A stretch of DNA of 64,000 nucleotides from Lasiosphaeria ovina (Eukaryota > Ascomycota > Sordariomycetes > Sordariales > Lasiosphaeriaceae), in NCBI GenBank assembly GCA_033439765.1, contig JAULSN010000004.1, forward strand, positions 4,722,001 to 4,786,000, read 5' to 3'. Position numbers and translations under genes: made by a program. Under the pieces are notes generated by a model. The model made no database searches, had not been told where the DNA came from, and worked only from the letters and a program-made list of their open reading frames with translations. This document shows positions 22,971 to 35,036 of this stretch, piece after piece (within the stretch, counting starts at the first letter, position 1; each line of letters opens with the position of its first letter).

Positions 22971-23004
22971 CCCCTAACCCCTAACCCCTAACCCCTAACC
23001 CTTA
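22971..23004 (+). repeat. Interstitial telomere-like repeats (CCCCTAA)4
   Basis: Four perfect CCCCTAA units and a partial CCCTTA. Fungal telomeres are usually TTAGGG; this TTAGGGG variant would be a divergent or interstitial form. It lies exactly where helicase similarity ends, so it may mark a healed break or fusion point. Confidence 0.7.
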
Positions 23005-23054
23005 AGCAAAATAAAGCTAACTAATTTATCTAGAACCCGAACGTTTAGAATAAA

Positions 23055-23432
23055 TGTTAAAGTATGGCTAGTTACTAGGGTTGTAGGGTCCTGAAGTGCA
23101 GGGCACTGCAGTAGCTATATTGGAGTTGTGAGTGTTGTGGCTGTTGTGTGGTGCTGAGGGCGCTATACCTAGATTGTTTACTTTGCCCCACAGCACCCTC
23201 TCGAAACCCCTATACGTCTTGGCATACGTAAGACAAGCCCACTAGAAGACTATAGAATACAGAGCTGTCTACGGAGCCTGTGGGCCTCTAGAACCTTCTA
23301 GAGAGCCCATCTTAGGTCTATATAGACCTGTCCTTTCCCTTAGATAGATTTCCTTTAAAGCAAGCAAGCCTCTTATTGTGAGTATAAAAGAAAGCAACAA
23401 GCAAGCACTGTACTCACCACTCTTTGTACTAT
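23055..23432 (+). mobile_element. Copia-2 family LTR, first 378 bp only
   Basis: Same orientation as the solo LTR at 5502: starts TGTTAAAGTATGG and stops within the promoter-proximal half, directly at the start of an inverted full-length copy. It forms a palindrome with 23805-24182. Confidence 0.85.
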
Positions 23433-24182
23433 TGTTGAACTGCGTTCCTGTATAGGCCTGAACTCAGCACCTATACAGGGTGCGCAGGGCAGCAGGCGTA
23501 GCGGAAGCAAGGCGTGTAGCGTGTGCCGGGAACCAAGTGCAGGGTAGGTCGATCAAGTGCAGGGTAGACTGTAGGGAACTGTGCCCTACGGTCCGATACA
23601 ACAGTGCTTCTGCAAGGCACTAAGGGAAGCAGGCTGACTGACTACAGGTCTGTAGAACTCTACTACAGGCCTGCCACTCAGACTGTGAGGACTCTGCTCA
23701 GCAGTCTACCTCGTAGGCTGTAGGGGACTCTGCCCTACAGTCAGGGTCTTCGGGACCAACTGTGGGTGCTGAAGAAGATAGAGAGGAGTTGTATTATAGA
23801 AGAAGTATAGTACAAAGAGTGGTGAGTGCAGTGCTTACTTGTTGCTTTCTTTTATACTCACAACAAGAGGCTTACTTACTTAAGGAAATCTATCTAAGAG
23901 AAAGGACAGGTCTATATAGACCTAAGGTGGGCTCTCTAGAAGGTTCTAGAGGCCCACAGGCTTCGTAGACAGCTCTGTATTCTATAGTCTTCTAGTGGGC
24001 TTGTCTTACGTGTGCCAAGACGTATAGGGGTTTCGAGAGGGTGCTGTGGGGCAAAGTAAACAATCTAGGTATAGCGCCCTTAGCACCACACAACAGCCAC
24101 AACACTCACAACTCCAACACAGCTACTGCAGTGCCCTGCACTTCAGGACCCTACAACCCTAGTAACTAGCCATACTTTAACA
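23433..24182 (-). mobile_element. Copia-2 family LTR, full length, inverted
   Basis: 750 bp from TGTTGAACTGCG to CTTTAACA, reverse complement of the preceding partial copy over its last 378 bp. The flanking 5-mers of the pair do not match (ATAAA before 23055, ATTTT after 24182). It is followed directly by Gypsy-1-type leader sequence. Confidence 0.85.
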
Positions 24183-24513
24183 ATTTTAACGAAAATAAAT
24201 AAATCTTTAGTAGGATATTCTTCAAGGCCTTCCTAAGTAATAGGTTATAAGCTTTAGATTATTACCGTATAGTCGATTTAATAAGATAGGGCTATACTAA
24301 TTATCGTTATATTCATAGAATCTAAAGCTAAGGAAAGAAAAAGGAAAGAAAGTTCTGAAGGCTACGCGGTATGCGGAGAAGTGGGCTAGGGTTTATAGGT
24401 CACGTAGTAGGACTTGGCACGGGCCATTAATAGCGGGGTTATTTAGTTAGCTTAAGTCGCGTAGCGTACGATCGATTAGGGCCACCTAAATGTCCTTCGC
24501 ACCTGCCGTAATA
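24183..24513 (-). mobile_element. Gypsy-1 family fragment: leader plus 5' LTR
   Basis: 24260-24513 is a 254-bp Gypsy-1 LTR and 24183-24259 matches the leader just inside the Gypsy-1 5' LTR. More C-to-T/G-to-A changes are present than in either Gypsy-1 LTR. The rest of this second copy is absent, cut at the inverted LTR pair. Confidence 0.85.
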
Positions 24514-24527
24514 CTCTTTCTAAGTTA

Positions 24528-24618
24528 TAACGTGATTATATAGCGAGTGGCCATGTATAGCGAGCGCGCACTCTCACCACCTTAATTGAACTGTCGTACG
24601 ATATACTAACACCATAAA
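24528..24618 (+). repeat. Pogo left terminal inverted repeat
   Basis: Begins TAACGTGATTATATAGCG and ends ACACCATAAA; inverse partner at 36892-36982, where TATATAG reads TGCATAG. Confidence 0.9.
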
Positions 24619-24705
24619 AAAACCGAATATGCCAGCCAAACGAAATGAAGCACAATTGCAGCTTGCCCTCCAAGCTATAGGACGCGACAAGAAACTCACC
24701 CTCTT

Positions 24706-24958
24706 TGTGACAGCGGTTAATAGCAACTAGGAAAAGGATCGCTAATATAGCTATACCATAGTCTAAGGATTCTAAGGTGAAGAAGAAAGGAAGAAAATCT
24801 ACAAAGGTGCGATTGTGGTCGCGGGGTAAGTATGGGCTAGGGCTCAGGGAGCACGGACCTCTGGGGCTTGCGGGAGGTCACGTACGACTAATCCTAATCG
24901 GGGCTAGTAATGAGCTTAAATCCGTGGTGGGGCCTTGGCGCTGGTACCGACCGTAATA
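24706..24958 (-). repeat. Gypsy-2 3' LTR
   Basis: 253 bp, TGTGACAGCGG to CCGTAATA (original CCGTGACA). Pairs with 35037-35289; differences are transitions. Confidence 0.9.
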
Positions 24959-27849
24959 TCACCCCCCCCTTCCGAAAAAGGCTCGCCCTCGAGTCCTTTA
25001 TATGAAAAGAAAAAAAAATTTTATAGCTACTAATAGTAATCGAATAAGTAACCTTCTAGAATAAACGGCTTTATTTCTTTCGTATTGATCGGCGTATACG
25101 TATAACTCCGGAGTCCATCGCTATATTATCGTCTTCGTAAGGTGGATCAATTTCGTCGCGCTCGTACGCCTCGCGCCACTATTATAGTCGCTTTGGCGGG
25201 CTTATATTATCGGGGTGTTAGTTATAGAAGTCGGCCAGCTTTAGGGGCGTATTCTTGAATCCTGATATATCGTACTACGTTAGATCTGGATCCTATCCGC
25301 GCTATTCCACCTAGTATTAAAGCACGTTTCGGTTTATTCGAGAAGTAATAATCTTATCTACTTCCCATTCCTCCTTATTATTAAATAGCTCTCCTAGTAG
25401 GTTATCGTTGGCCTATCCCGGCACGGGGTTATTTAGGTACTTCCTTAGGCGATCGGCGTAAAATACTAAGGAGCCCTTCCAATCGTCCGGGACTTCTAGT
25501 TAGTAGGAGTATCCTACTATACTAAGGATCTTATAGTAGCGGCGTATTAACGGGTAGTCTAGCTTATCGCTCGGGCGGTTAGTAGACTAGGATTTCTTAA
25601 TAATAAAGACGTAGTCGCCGGGACCGAAGTTAGGTTCCCTACGATACTTATTGGCCTACTTCGCCTACCTCTATTATACCAAACGTATCGTATCTTTAGC
25701 CGAGTTAATAAATCCCTATATACGTTTCGCTATATCCTAAGCTTCTTATCTATTAAGCCGTTCGCGGTAGGGAATAGTAGTATCGAGGGGGGTCCTCGCG
25801 TTCTAGTCGAACGGTAAGTTTATCGGGAAACCTACTAGGACCTCGTATAGGGATAGTCCTATACTATTATATAGTAAGGAGCCCGCTACGGCGTCTATAG
25901 CGGGTATCGCTCTAGACTAGTTATCCTAGTAATAGTTAACGAAAGGTCGTAGATATTAGTCGATATATTAGTTTATAATTTCTATTTGGCCGGTACTTTA
26001 AGAGTATCTAGTAGAAGAGAGCTTCTATTTAATCCCGAGTAGTCTGGATATTTCGTTAGTGAAGTCCGCTATAAACTAGGGTCCTCGATCCGATCCGACT
26101 TTGTAAGGTAATCCGAATACTCGATAGGGTCCCTTATAGTATATTAGGGTAGCGTCCTTAGCCGTAGCGTTCTTATAATAGGGGATATACTAGGGTTATT
26201 TACTAAGTCTATCTACTATTATGAGAATATTATCGAATCCGTATCGGTCTAAGGGTTAGCTTTTAAAGTTAATAACTATCGAAGACTAAGGCCGGAGTAG
26301 AATAGATAAGGGATATAGTAAACTAGGGGTCTTATCCCTAGGGTAGCGTACTAGTTAGTAGGCTATATAATTCGTAATATATTAGTTAGAGAACGTCCTT
26401 ATCTCGGGCTACTAGTAGTATAGCTTTAAGAGCTTAAAAGTTTTATTACGCCCGGGATAAGCCGTAATAATTCTACTATAAACCTCTTTTATAAGTAATA
26501 TCCGGAGGTTATCCTTTTATAAGACTACTAGTTTTCTATCGCGCGTAAGGAGTCCTAATTCGGATAGGGCGAACTTAGTATCTCCCTATTACGCTTTCTC
26601 TCGCTATACGCTTATCTCCGGATCCTTACGATTAGCGGTAATAATCTCGTCGATAACCTCGATACCTAAAGGTTAAGCTAGCGGTTCGTCGTTCTCTAAG
26701 AGGGAGATCTTTAGGGCTAGCGTACTAGTCTACTCCGGGGAGGGGAGTTCATCTCCTTTATCCTAGGCTAGTATACTAATTTATCCCTCTAGTAGCTTAA
26801 AGATCCGTATATAACGTTCCGCTTTACGCTTTACTTTAATAGTAATTAGATCTTCTATTTTACGGGAGAGCGCGTCCGTTATAATATTCTCCTTCCCTAG
26901 TCGATATATAAACTAGACGTTATATTATAATAAATCATCCTACTAGTTCGCTTATCGCTAACCTAATAGTCTCTTCTCCGAGTAGAACTTAAAAGCCTTA
27001 TAGTCGGTAACGGCGAGGAATAGTTTCTATAACCCCTATAGTATAGTACGTTAGGTTTCTAGACCTCTAACGATAACGAGGAGCTCTTTATCTTATATCG
27101 GGTAATTATACTCGGCTCCTTATAGGGTTTCCGAATAATAGGCTACTAGGTACTATTCGCCATCCTCCCCCTTCTACGTAAGTACTCCTATAACTACGCT
27201 ATTCGAGGAGTCCGTTTCTATACGGGTTTCTATATAGAAGTCGAAGTATCCGAGTAGTAGGGCGGTAAGTAGGGAGTACTTAAGCTCCTTAAATACCTCC
27301 TAATAATAGGGTAACTATACGAATAGTTAGTCTTTCCTTATAAGGTCCGTTATAGGACGGGCTATCCAGCTATAATCTTTAATAAACCGGCGGAAATAGT
27401 TATAAAACCTAAGGAAAGACTAGATCCCTTTCACGGTCGTAGGCCTTTCCTAGTTTCTAACTACGGAGGTTTTTTCTAGGTCTACGCGTATACCGTCTTT
27501 TCCGATAATAAAGCCTAAGTAGCGAGTCTCGGTAACGTAGAACTCGTATTTCTTAATATCGGCCTAGAGGCCGTACTCTCTTAACTTAGCGAGGACCTTT
27601 TTAATATACTCCTTATATTCCTTTAGGGAGTTAGAAAGATAAGAATATTATCGATATAGGTACTATAGAATATATCGAGGTATTCTACTAATACTTCGTT
27701 AATAAATCGCTAGAAAGTAGCGGGTCTATTAGTTAACCCGAAAGGTAGGACTTAATACTAGTAGGACCCGTACCTTATCCTAAACGCGGTTAATTCGATA
27801 TTATCGTCGTAGATTCTTAGCTTATAGAAGGCTTACCGGATATCGATTT
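24959..27849 (-). pseudogene. Gypsy-2 pol: RT, RNase H, integrase remains
   Basis: Reading leftward from 27849 on the minus strand: KIDIR, AFYKLRIYDDNIELTAFRIR, VLPFGLTNRPATF, RFINEVLVEYLDIFYSTYID. These are the RT palm motifs of Ty3/Gypsy, with the catalytic YLDD reading YID at one Asp. RNase H and integrase follow toward 25 kb but every frame is broken by TAA/TAG. CpA/TpG are nearly absent. The start of RT is cut at the Copia-2 boundary. Confidence 0.75.
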
Positions 27850-28598
27850 TGTTGAACTACGTTCCTGTATAGGCCTGAACTCAGCACCTATACAGGGTGC
27901 GCAGGGCAGCAGGCGCAGCGGAAGCAAGGCGTGTAGCGTATATCGGGAACCAAGTGCAGGGTAGGTCGATCAAGTGCAGGGTAGACTGTAGGGAGCTGTG
28001 CCCTACGCTCCGATACAACAGTGCTTCTGCAAGGCACTGAGGGAAGCAGGCTGACTGACTACAGGTCTGTAGAACTCTGCTACAGGCCTGCCACTCAGAC
28101 TGTGAGGACTCTGCTCAGCAGTCTACCTCGTAGGCTGTAGGGGACTCTGCCTTACAGTCAGGGTCTTCGGGACCAACTGTGGGTGCTGAAGAAGATAGAG
28201 AGGAGTTGTATTATAGAAGAAGTATAGTATAAAGAGTGGTGAGTGCAGTGCTTGCTTGTTGCTTTCTTTTATACTCACAATAAGAGGCTTGCTTGCTTAA
28301 GGAAATCTATCTAAGAGAAAGGACAGGTCTATATAGACCTAAGGTGGGCTCTCTAGAAGGTTCTAGAGGCCCACAGGCTTCGTAGACAGCTCTGTATTCT
28401 ATAGTCTTCTAGTAGGCTTGTCTTACGTGTGCCAAGACGTATAGGGGTTTCGAGAGGGTGCTGTGGGGCAAAGTAAACAATCTAGGTATAGCGCCCTCAG
28501 CACCACACAACAGCCACAACACTCACAACTCCAACACAGCTACTGCAGTGCCCTGCACTTCAGGACCTACAACCCTAGTAACTAGCCATACTTTAACA
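27850..28598 (-). repeat. Copia-2 3' LTR
   Basis: 749 bp, TGTTGAACTACG to CTTTAACA. A TATAAAAG-type box lies on the element strand near 28270. Confidence 0.92.
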
Positions 28599-28643
28599 CC
28601 CCCTCTATGGCTGTACTGGGTACTGTAGCTTAGAAGACCCCCT

Positions 28644-31600
28644 CTATGTTATAGGGGGCTTAGAGAGGTTTAGCAGTGCTAGGAACCTCTCAAACTTAGC
28701 GTGAGGAAGGGCTTTGGTTAGTCCATCGGCTGGCATATCCTCTGTAGGTATGTAGTCTATAGTGATACTGCCCTCCGTAACACTCTCTTTTAGCCCTTGG
28801 AACCGTATGAGCGTATGCTTGGTACGGTTATGGTGCTTGGGGTTATGAGCAGTGTCTATAGCACCTGTGTTGTCGCTTTTCAGGGGTATAGGACCTTGTA
28901 GAGGCTGCTGTATTTCGGTAAACAGTCCTCTGAGCCACTGAGCCTCCTTATTAGCTTCGATGAGTGCTGTGTACTCAGCCTCCAGGGTCGAGTAGGCCAC
29001 TGTATTAGCCCGCTTAGATTTCCAGCTTACAGGACCTTTTCCAACGGTAAAAAGGTAGCCGTAGGTTGAGCGAGCTGTAGTCTTACAGCCTGCCTAGTCA
29101 CTATCAGAGTAACCTTCAGGGGCTAGGCTACTGTAGGGACCGTACTGAATGGCGAGGTCCCGAGAGCCGTACAGGTAGCTCAGCAGCTTTTTGACTGCCT
29201 TGAGATGCCCTGTAGCTGGCTCTTGTAGCTGCCTAGATAGCTAACCTATACTGAAAGCGATATCAGGCCGGGTCTGGGTTGCAGCGTACATAGCAGTACC
29301 GACTAGGCGTTGGTAGAGCTTCTTTTCAGTGGCGTTGAGAGGCTGGCCAGGTGAGTCAGGGCCTGTGATGCCCGGGGAAAGTGGGATTTTTGGTCCAGTA
29401 GTGCTGAGCCTGAAGTACTCGACTGCCTCTGTAATGTAGGCACGTTGGTGAAGCCAGAGCCGTCTTTCAGAGCGTTGGCGGACGATTTCTACGCTAAGGA
29501 AGTACTGGGCGGGCCCTAAATCTTCGATATCGTAGGCTCGGGCCAGTTGTCGTTTCAGAGCGTTGAGGTCCTTTTTAGAGGGTCCGATCAGTAGGCAGTC
29601 ATCCACGTGGCTAACTACGTAGATCTGAAGCTCCCTATTGTAGTAGGTGGCTACGTCAGAGGCTAGAGGGCTGTACTCTAGATTCTTCAGTAGGGTAGAG
29701 AGCTTTTGTTGCCACAGGTAGGGTGCCTGCTTCAAGCCATATAGGGACTTCTTCAGCAGTATGACTTGGTCCTGCGTAGGGTCCCAGCCTAACTACTTCA
29801 ACAGTTCAGCAGCCTGTGGACTGCTAAGACTGTATTCATATAGGCCTTCCGGGAGCTCTATATAGAGGTCCACGTCAGTCTCAGAATTCAGAAAGGCCCC
29901 TACGAAGTCGACCTACTCGATTTCCAGGTCTTGTAGGGCCGCTATAGCGAGTATTACCCGCTAAGTTAGTGGTGCTGAAGTGGCTGTAAAGGTCTCTATA
30001 AAATCGGTTCCAGGGATCTATTGGAAGCCTCTCATAACGAGCCTGGCCTTGAACTTGGTAATTTGGCCTTGTGGATTCTTCTTTACCCTTGTGACCCAGC
30101 GGCTGGTTATAGGGGCTTTTAGGGCTTTACTACGGCTAACGAAGTAGAAGGTCTTCGTTTTTAGTAGTTGTTCAAGCTCCTTGAAGAAGGCTGGAAGCTA
30201 CTGTGCCTTTTGTGGGTGTTTAAGAGCCTGTTTAAAGGTGGTAGGTTCGTCAGACTTACTGCCTTTTGCCCTCTTGGCTTTGTAATAGGCAGCTTCAACA
30301 CCCTTAGTTACTAGGTAAGTTACTAACTCACTAGTATCCATAGGGTCCAGGCGTTGGAATTCCTCCCGTTGGGCCTTTGTAGCCTGTGGAAGGTGTACTT
30401 CTAGGCGTTTGAATTCCGGCTCAGGGACTGACTCAGGGGCTTGCTCAGGGGCTTGCTCAGGGGCTTGCTCAGGGGCTTCGTCTTCAGCCTCTTCTTCTAC
30501 TTCAGGGAGTAGAAGGGAGCCTATAGGCTTTGAAGGTCCTTGAGTCTGGGTATAGGGGTCCTCGTATAGTTTGATGAAACTAGTTTGGACCACTCTTCGG
30601 CGCCCTAGCCATACTAAGTAGGTTTGATGCCCTAGTATAGCCAGCAGCCTCCCTTTCTCTCCTTTAGGCGCGAGCTTGTCCGCTGTAACTCGGCGTTCAG
30701 GGGGTATAAGCACCAGACATTCAGTGCCTATAGCCCTATAGTCTTCGAGGCTGGGGACGTGAGGTGCCTGAGAGGGTACGAGTTCGTCGTGAAAGAGTTG
30801 GTAGGGCGTAAGCTCCTTGGTACTGTTGGCAGTCTTGTTGATGAGCTGCAGTACAGGGCCTATAACGTAGCCCCAGAGAGTAGGTGGTAGCCCAGAAGCT
30901 ACCATAGTGGCTCTGAGGCGCTCTAAAAGGACCCGTATAGAGCGTTCAGGTAGGCCGTTTTGGTGGTGGGCGTAGGGACTGGACTTACTGTAGCTAATGC
31001 CCTTTTCAGCGAAGTAAGGGAGTGCCCTTTTGATTTCAGTGCCTCCGTCGTAGTGAACCTCTGCAGGGTAACGCCTATAGGTATTATAGAGGCCCTCTAT
31101 AACTGACTGAATTGCTGGGGCTGCTTCGTCCTTGGATTTTAGCAGCCTGAGTAGCCGGAAGCGTGTCTTTCGATCCACTAGAAGAAGGCCGTAGGGCTTA
31201 TTATTCAGTAGTGTAGGCCGAATAATGAAGATATCCCCCTCTAGGCGGCCTAGGGTATGTAGTGGGTCGGCAATAGGCTTCTTAGAAGGTCTTCGAAGTA
31301 TTTTAGCGGCGTTACAGCTCTTGCAGGCGAGGTCCTTAAGCTAGATCCTTTGAAAGTTAGGCATACCCTTAGTGATCAAGGCAGTCTTTTTCAGAAGGTC
31401 TAGGCCTATATATCCTAAGCGGACATGCCAGAGGTAGGCAGACTTGATCAGGGCCTCTAAGGGAGCCTTCAGGGTAGTAGTGAGCTTTGTAGCCCCCTCT
31501 ATGGATTCAGGGGTTACCACTACCCCCTCTATGGATTCAGGGGCTTCAGAGTCTGAATTCGAAGTAGTGGAACTATTATAGCACTACCAAATAGTTCCGT

Positions 31601-34058
31601 AGGCCTGTCGTTAGGGCTTATAACGAATTTGAGCCTTCTGGCCTTTGGTGGTGAGGAAGAATCCCGACTTTTGGAAGTCTAGTAACGCTATAAGCTTCCT
31701 CGAGGTAGTATAAATCTTTTCCTTAATAAGGGTGCCGCCTAACTTATAGAGCTTCTACCTACTAACGATATTGAGCGGGAAGCCTGGAATGTAGAGGGTC
31801 TCTTTGAGAGAGATCGAGCTGTACTCGGCTTTGCCCTCTATAAGCCCTATAAAGAATTCGACCTTCATAGTGCCTATGCCCTATGGTTGAACGAGGCCAC
31901 CACCGGTTTTGACAGGTCCTAGGGTCGTTGAACGCTATAGCTCGGTAAATAGGCTTTTGTTAGTACAGATATGTACTATAGAGCCTATATCGAAGAGCCA
32001 CTCACTATTGTAGTAGGTATAGTGGTTGAATTCAGGGGTAAGTTTAAGGGCTTCCTCAGGCTCTAAGTCGTCTAGGGAGGTGCTGAATAGGGTCCCAGAC
32101 TCAAGGTTATAGCCTATAGCGAAGGTGTTGGTTTTTAATATATATATTTTTTACCTTATATAAAATAAACGATATAAAAAGAACTATAAGAGGTAAAAAT
32201 ATATAATAAATATATTTATACTGCTTACGTAATAATACAACTATAAATAATTGTGGGTCTCTTACATAAGCAATCTTATGTAAGCTGCAAAGCTTACATA
32301 CACAACGACCTACACCTTACACAACGTAATGCAACCACAACCACTCAATGCCCCGCGTATACGGTCTTTGGAATCGATCCAACTGCCACAGGTGTTGGCC
32401 CCGCACGGCCAGGGCAGTAGGCGACCTTCAGGCAACCGGTTCCAACAGCCAGGCCGCTCACAGGGCCACCTGGCCGCGGACCGGGCCACCTGCCGGCCAC
32501 CTGCAACAGGCCCGGGCCAACTAGCCGCAGGCCCTGCCGGGCCGGCTACGACCTTGGCCAACGATCCTCTGTTGGCTTCAGACCGTTATTCGAAGTGTTG
32601 AACAGAGCCGAGTTCCGTTCAACCGAGTCCACACAAGCTGGTATAATAAGGGGACCATTTTCCCACCTTTGTATTTAGAATAATAACATCTCAATCAGTC
32701 TTCGACCAATCACAACAATCTAAATACCATTCTGCTCCACTTTTTCTGCTCTTCATTATCATCCATTCTGCCATCCTTCACCGCCTTCGAATCTATCTCA
32801 CGGAAGCTCCAAACCTTACCTTCCGTTAAAACCTTTCCATAACTACCACTCTTCCAACTGCTTGAAAACTAATTAATGCTCTATCGATATAACCTCTTCA
32901 ACAGAAGGCTTCGTTAGTAGGCGAATCTGGCGGTTCGTTTACTAGTTTAGGAGTCGAGGACCTAGAAGAAAGGTCTTCAGGAGGGTCCTCAGTACTGAAA
33001 GACTCTATGTTTGATTTCCTGAAGTCCTTTTTAGATTCTTGGGTAGCCTTTTTACTGCCCTAATCTTTGGAGTCCTCCTTTTTACCGTTCTTTTGCTCCT
33101 TACGGTTCTTAGAGTCCTTTTTCTTTCCCTAAGAGCCCTGCCTATAGCGGGCCTATAGGGTAAGATACTGCTGGCTAGTAGAAGACGCGGAATTCCGGGC
33201 TTCTATAAGCAGATCTTCCTGAAAATACAGGAGGCTCAAACGTATGATCTTACCCTCTGTGTTGAAGAGCCACTATTCCTGCCGTAGCAGTCCTTTACAG
33301 CGCTCAGCCCACTACGGAAAATGACCTTCAAGGACGTGGAAATAGTGGTTGATTTGGTCGATTTCAGCGATCTTGACTCCCAGGCCTACTAGACGGCTAA
33401 CTATAGTATTGAATTTGGCGTTGAAATCCACTATAGTAATGCTGCCGTCGAACTGTAGTGAGTGAAACTCACTATAGAGGTCGTTTCGAAGTACTGACTA
33501 AGTGGGTGCGTACTATAGCTTTAGACGCCTATAAGCCGTAGCAGGGTCGGTCTCGAAGGCTATAATAGAAAGGGGTCCTTCCTTTAAAGTATTCCGTAGG
33601 GTCAATAGTAGGGCTGCCTTCTATGGATCAGACAGCCAGGTACTAACTGATTCAGGGTTTTCGAGGAATTCAGGGATCTATAGAGCCCTGAGCTGAATAG
33701 AGATAGCCTGGAACCACTATTGGTAATTCTCAGGGCCTGAGAGGCGTTGCTTTTCAGCTAGGTTGAGGGACTGCTTAGCTAGTTCCCGTATCGTAAGGCT
33801 ACTGAAGTCCTCTGTAGGGCGTAGAGCGGTTGCTGGTACAGGAACAGGGTCCTATAGAGGCAGTAGTGCCTCGGTAGGGGGTACCTACGTAGGCGGTTGT
33901 TATTGAGAGCCCTATAAAAGGATGAAGAGTCTCTCAAGTTGGCCGGTTATAGCGTTGATCTGGCTCTGTAGACCCTGAAGCGTAGGGCCTATATGGGCTA
34001 CAGACTCTGCTACGGAGCCCTCAAGGGGAGTCATCCGTATATCGTCGAAGTCCGACAT
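28644..34058 (-). pseudogene. Copia-2 gag-pol polyprotein, broken
   Basis: Met at 34058 opens MSDFDDIRMTPLEGSVAESV, a gag with many TAG/TAA codons; the lysine-rich gag end lies near 33000-33130. After the solo LTR, the frame continues through protease/pre-integrase remains to integrase at 30198-31178 (EVHYDGGTEIKRALPYFAEK, HHQNGLPERSIRVLLERLRA: second Asp and Glu of the DDE triad), with a tandem APEQ repeat near 30430-30470. RT follows at 29241-29735 (MKQAPYLWQQ, catalytic SHVDDCLLIG) and RNase H at 28644-29000 (STLEAEYTALIEANKEAQWL, SDNTGAIDTAHNPKHHNRTK). Copia family order and motifs are clear; stops plus the inserted LTR make it inactive. Confidence 0.88.
32126..32903 (+). mobile_element. 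Solo LTR of Copia-1 family inside Copia-2
   Basis: 778 bp, reverse complement of the Copia-1 LTRs as printed, flanked by a perfect GAAGG duplication (32121-32125, 32904-32908). This is the normal product of recombination between the two LTRs of one inserted element. It is almost identical to both Copia-1 LTRs. Confidence 0.95.
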
Positions 34059-34259
34059 AGTAGATAACTTGATTCAGGCGGGTCTAAAGCGCAGAAAGAC
34101 CTATTGGTAGCCTGAAGAATAGGGGTTCAGGGGTACTGTGCCCTCCTGAGTGTGCCGAAGGGTAGGACTTACAGCCTATGGGCTGGCCTGGATCGATCCG
34201 AAAGGTGTACTTAGTCGTCGAACGCTAAGGGCGAGAGATCCCGGGTAGTAGCTACTGAC

Positions 34260-34273
34260 CCGGGCTCATAACC
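34260..34273 (-). other. Copia-2 primer-binding site (half initiator tRNA-Met)
   Basis: CCGGGCTCATAACC on the + strand directly before the 5' LTR, identical to the Copia-1 site although the two elements' LTRs are unrelated. Confidence 0.85.
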
Positions 34274-35022
34274 TGTTGAACTACGTTCCTGTATAGGCCT
34301 GAACTCAGCACCTATACAGGGTGCGCAGGGCAGCAGGCACAGCGGAAGCAAGGCGTGTAGCGTATATCGGGAACCAAGTGCAGGGTAGGTCGATCAAGTG
34401 CAGGGTAGACTGTAGGGAGCTGTGCCCTACGGTCCGATACAACAGTGCTTCTGCAAGGCACTGAGGGAAGTAGGCTGACTGACTACAGGTCTATAGAACT
34501 CTACTACAGGCCTGCCACTCAGACTATGAGGACTCTGCTCAGCAGTCTACCTCGTAGGCTGTAGGGGACTCTGCCCTACAGTCAGGGTCTTCGGGACCAA
34601 CTGTAGGTGCTGAAGAAGACAGAGAGGAGTTATATTATAGAAGAAGTATAGTACAAAGAGTGGTGAGTACAGTACTTACTTATTACTTTCTTTTATACTC
34701 ACAACAAGAGGCTTACTTACTTAAGGAAATCTATCTAAGAGAAAGGACAGGTCTATATAGACCTAAGGTGGGCTCTCTAGAAGGTTCTAGAGGCCCACAG
34801 GCTTCGTAGACAGCTCTGTATTCTATAGTCTTCTAGTGGGCTTGTCTTACGTGTGCCAAGACGTATAGGGGTTTCGAGAGGGTGCTGTGGGGCAAAGTAA
34901 ACAATCTAGGTATAGCGCCCTCAGCACCACACAACAGCCACAACACTCACAACTCCAACACAGCTACTGCAGTGCCCTGCACTTCAGGACCTACAACCCT
35001 AGTAACTAGCCATACTTTAACA
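34274..35022 (-). repeat. Copia-2 5' LTR
   Basis: 749 bp, partner of 27850-28598. Slightly more transitions are seen here (for example the TTACTTATTACTTTC stretch near 34677) than in the other copy. Confidence 0.92.
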
Positions 35023-35036
35023 TAACCTTAGAATAA

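Larger units (their letters stand above)
27850..35022 (-). mobile_element. Copia-2: Ty1/copia retrotransposon inside Gypsy-2
   Basis: 7,173 bp with two 749-bp LTRs (27850-28598, 34274-35022). The minus strand encodes gag-integrase-RT-RNase H in copia order. The 5' LTR abuts the initiator-tRNA-like primer site and the 3' LTR abuts a purine tract (ATAGAGGGGG). The flanking 5-mers differ (GATTT left, TAACC right) and the host element lacks about half of itself, so this copy is probably recombinant. A solo Copia-1 LTR interrupts it at 32126-32903. Fewer RIP changes than Gypsy-2. Confidence 0.92.

Noticed and set aside
23762..23968. 68-codon plus-strand frame
   Set aside because: Part of an inverted Copia-2 LTR, not a gene.
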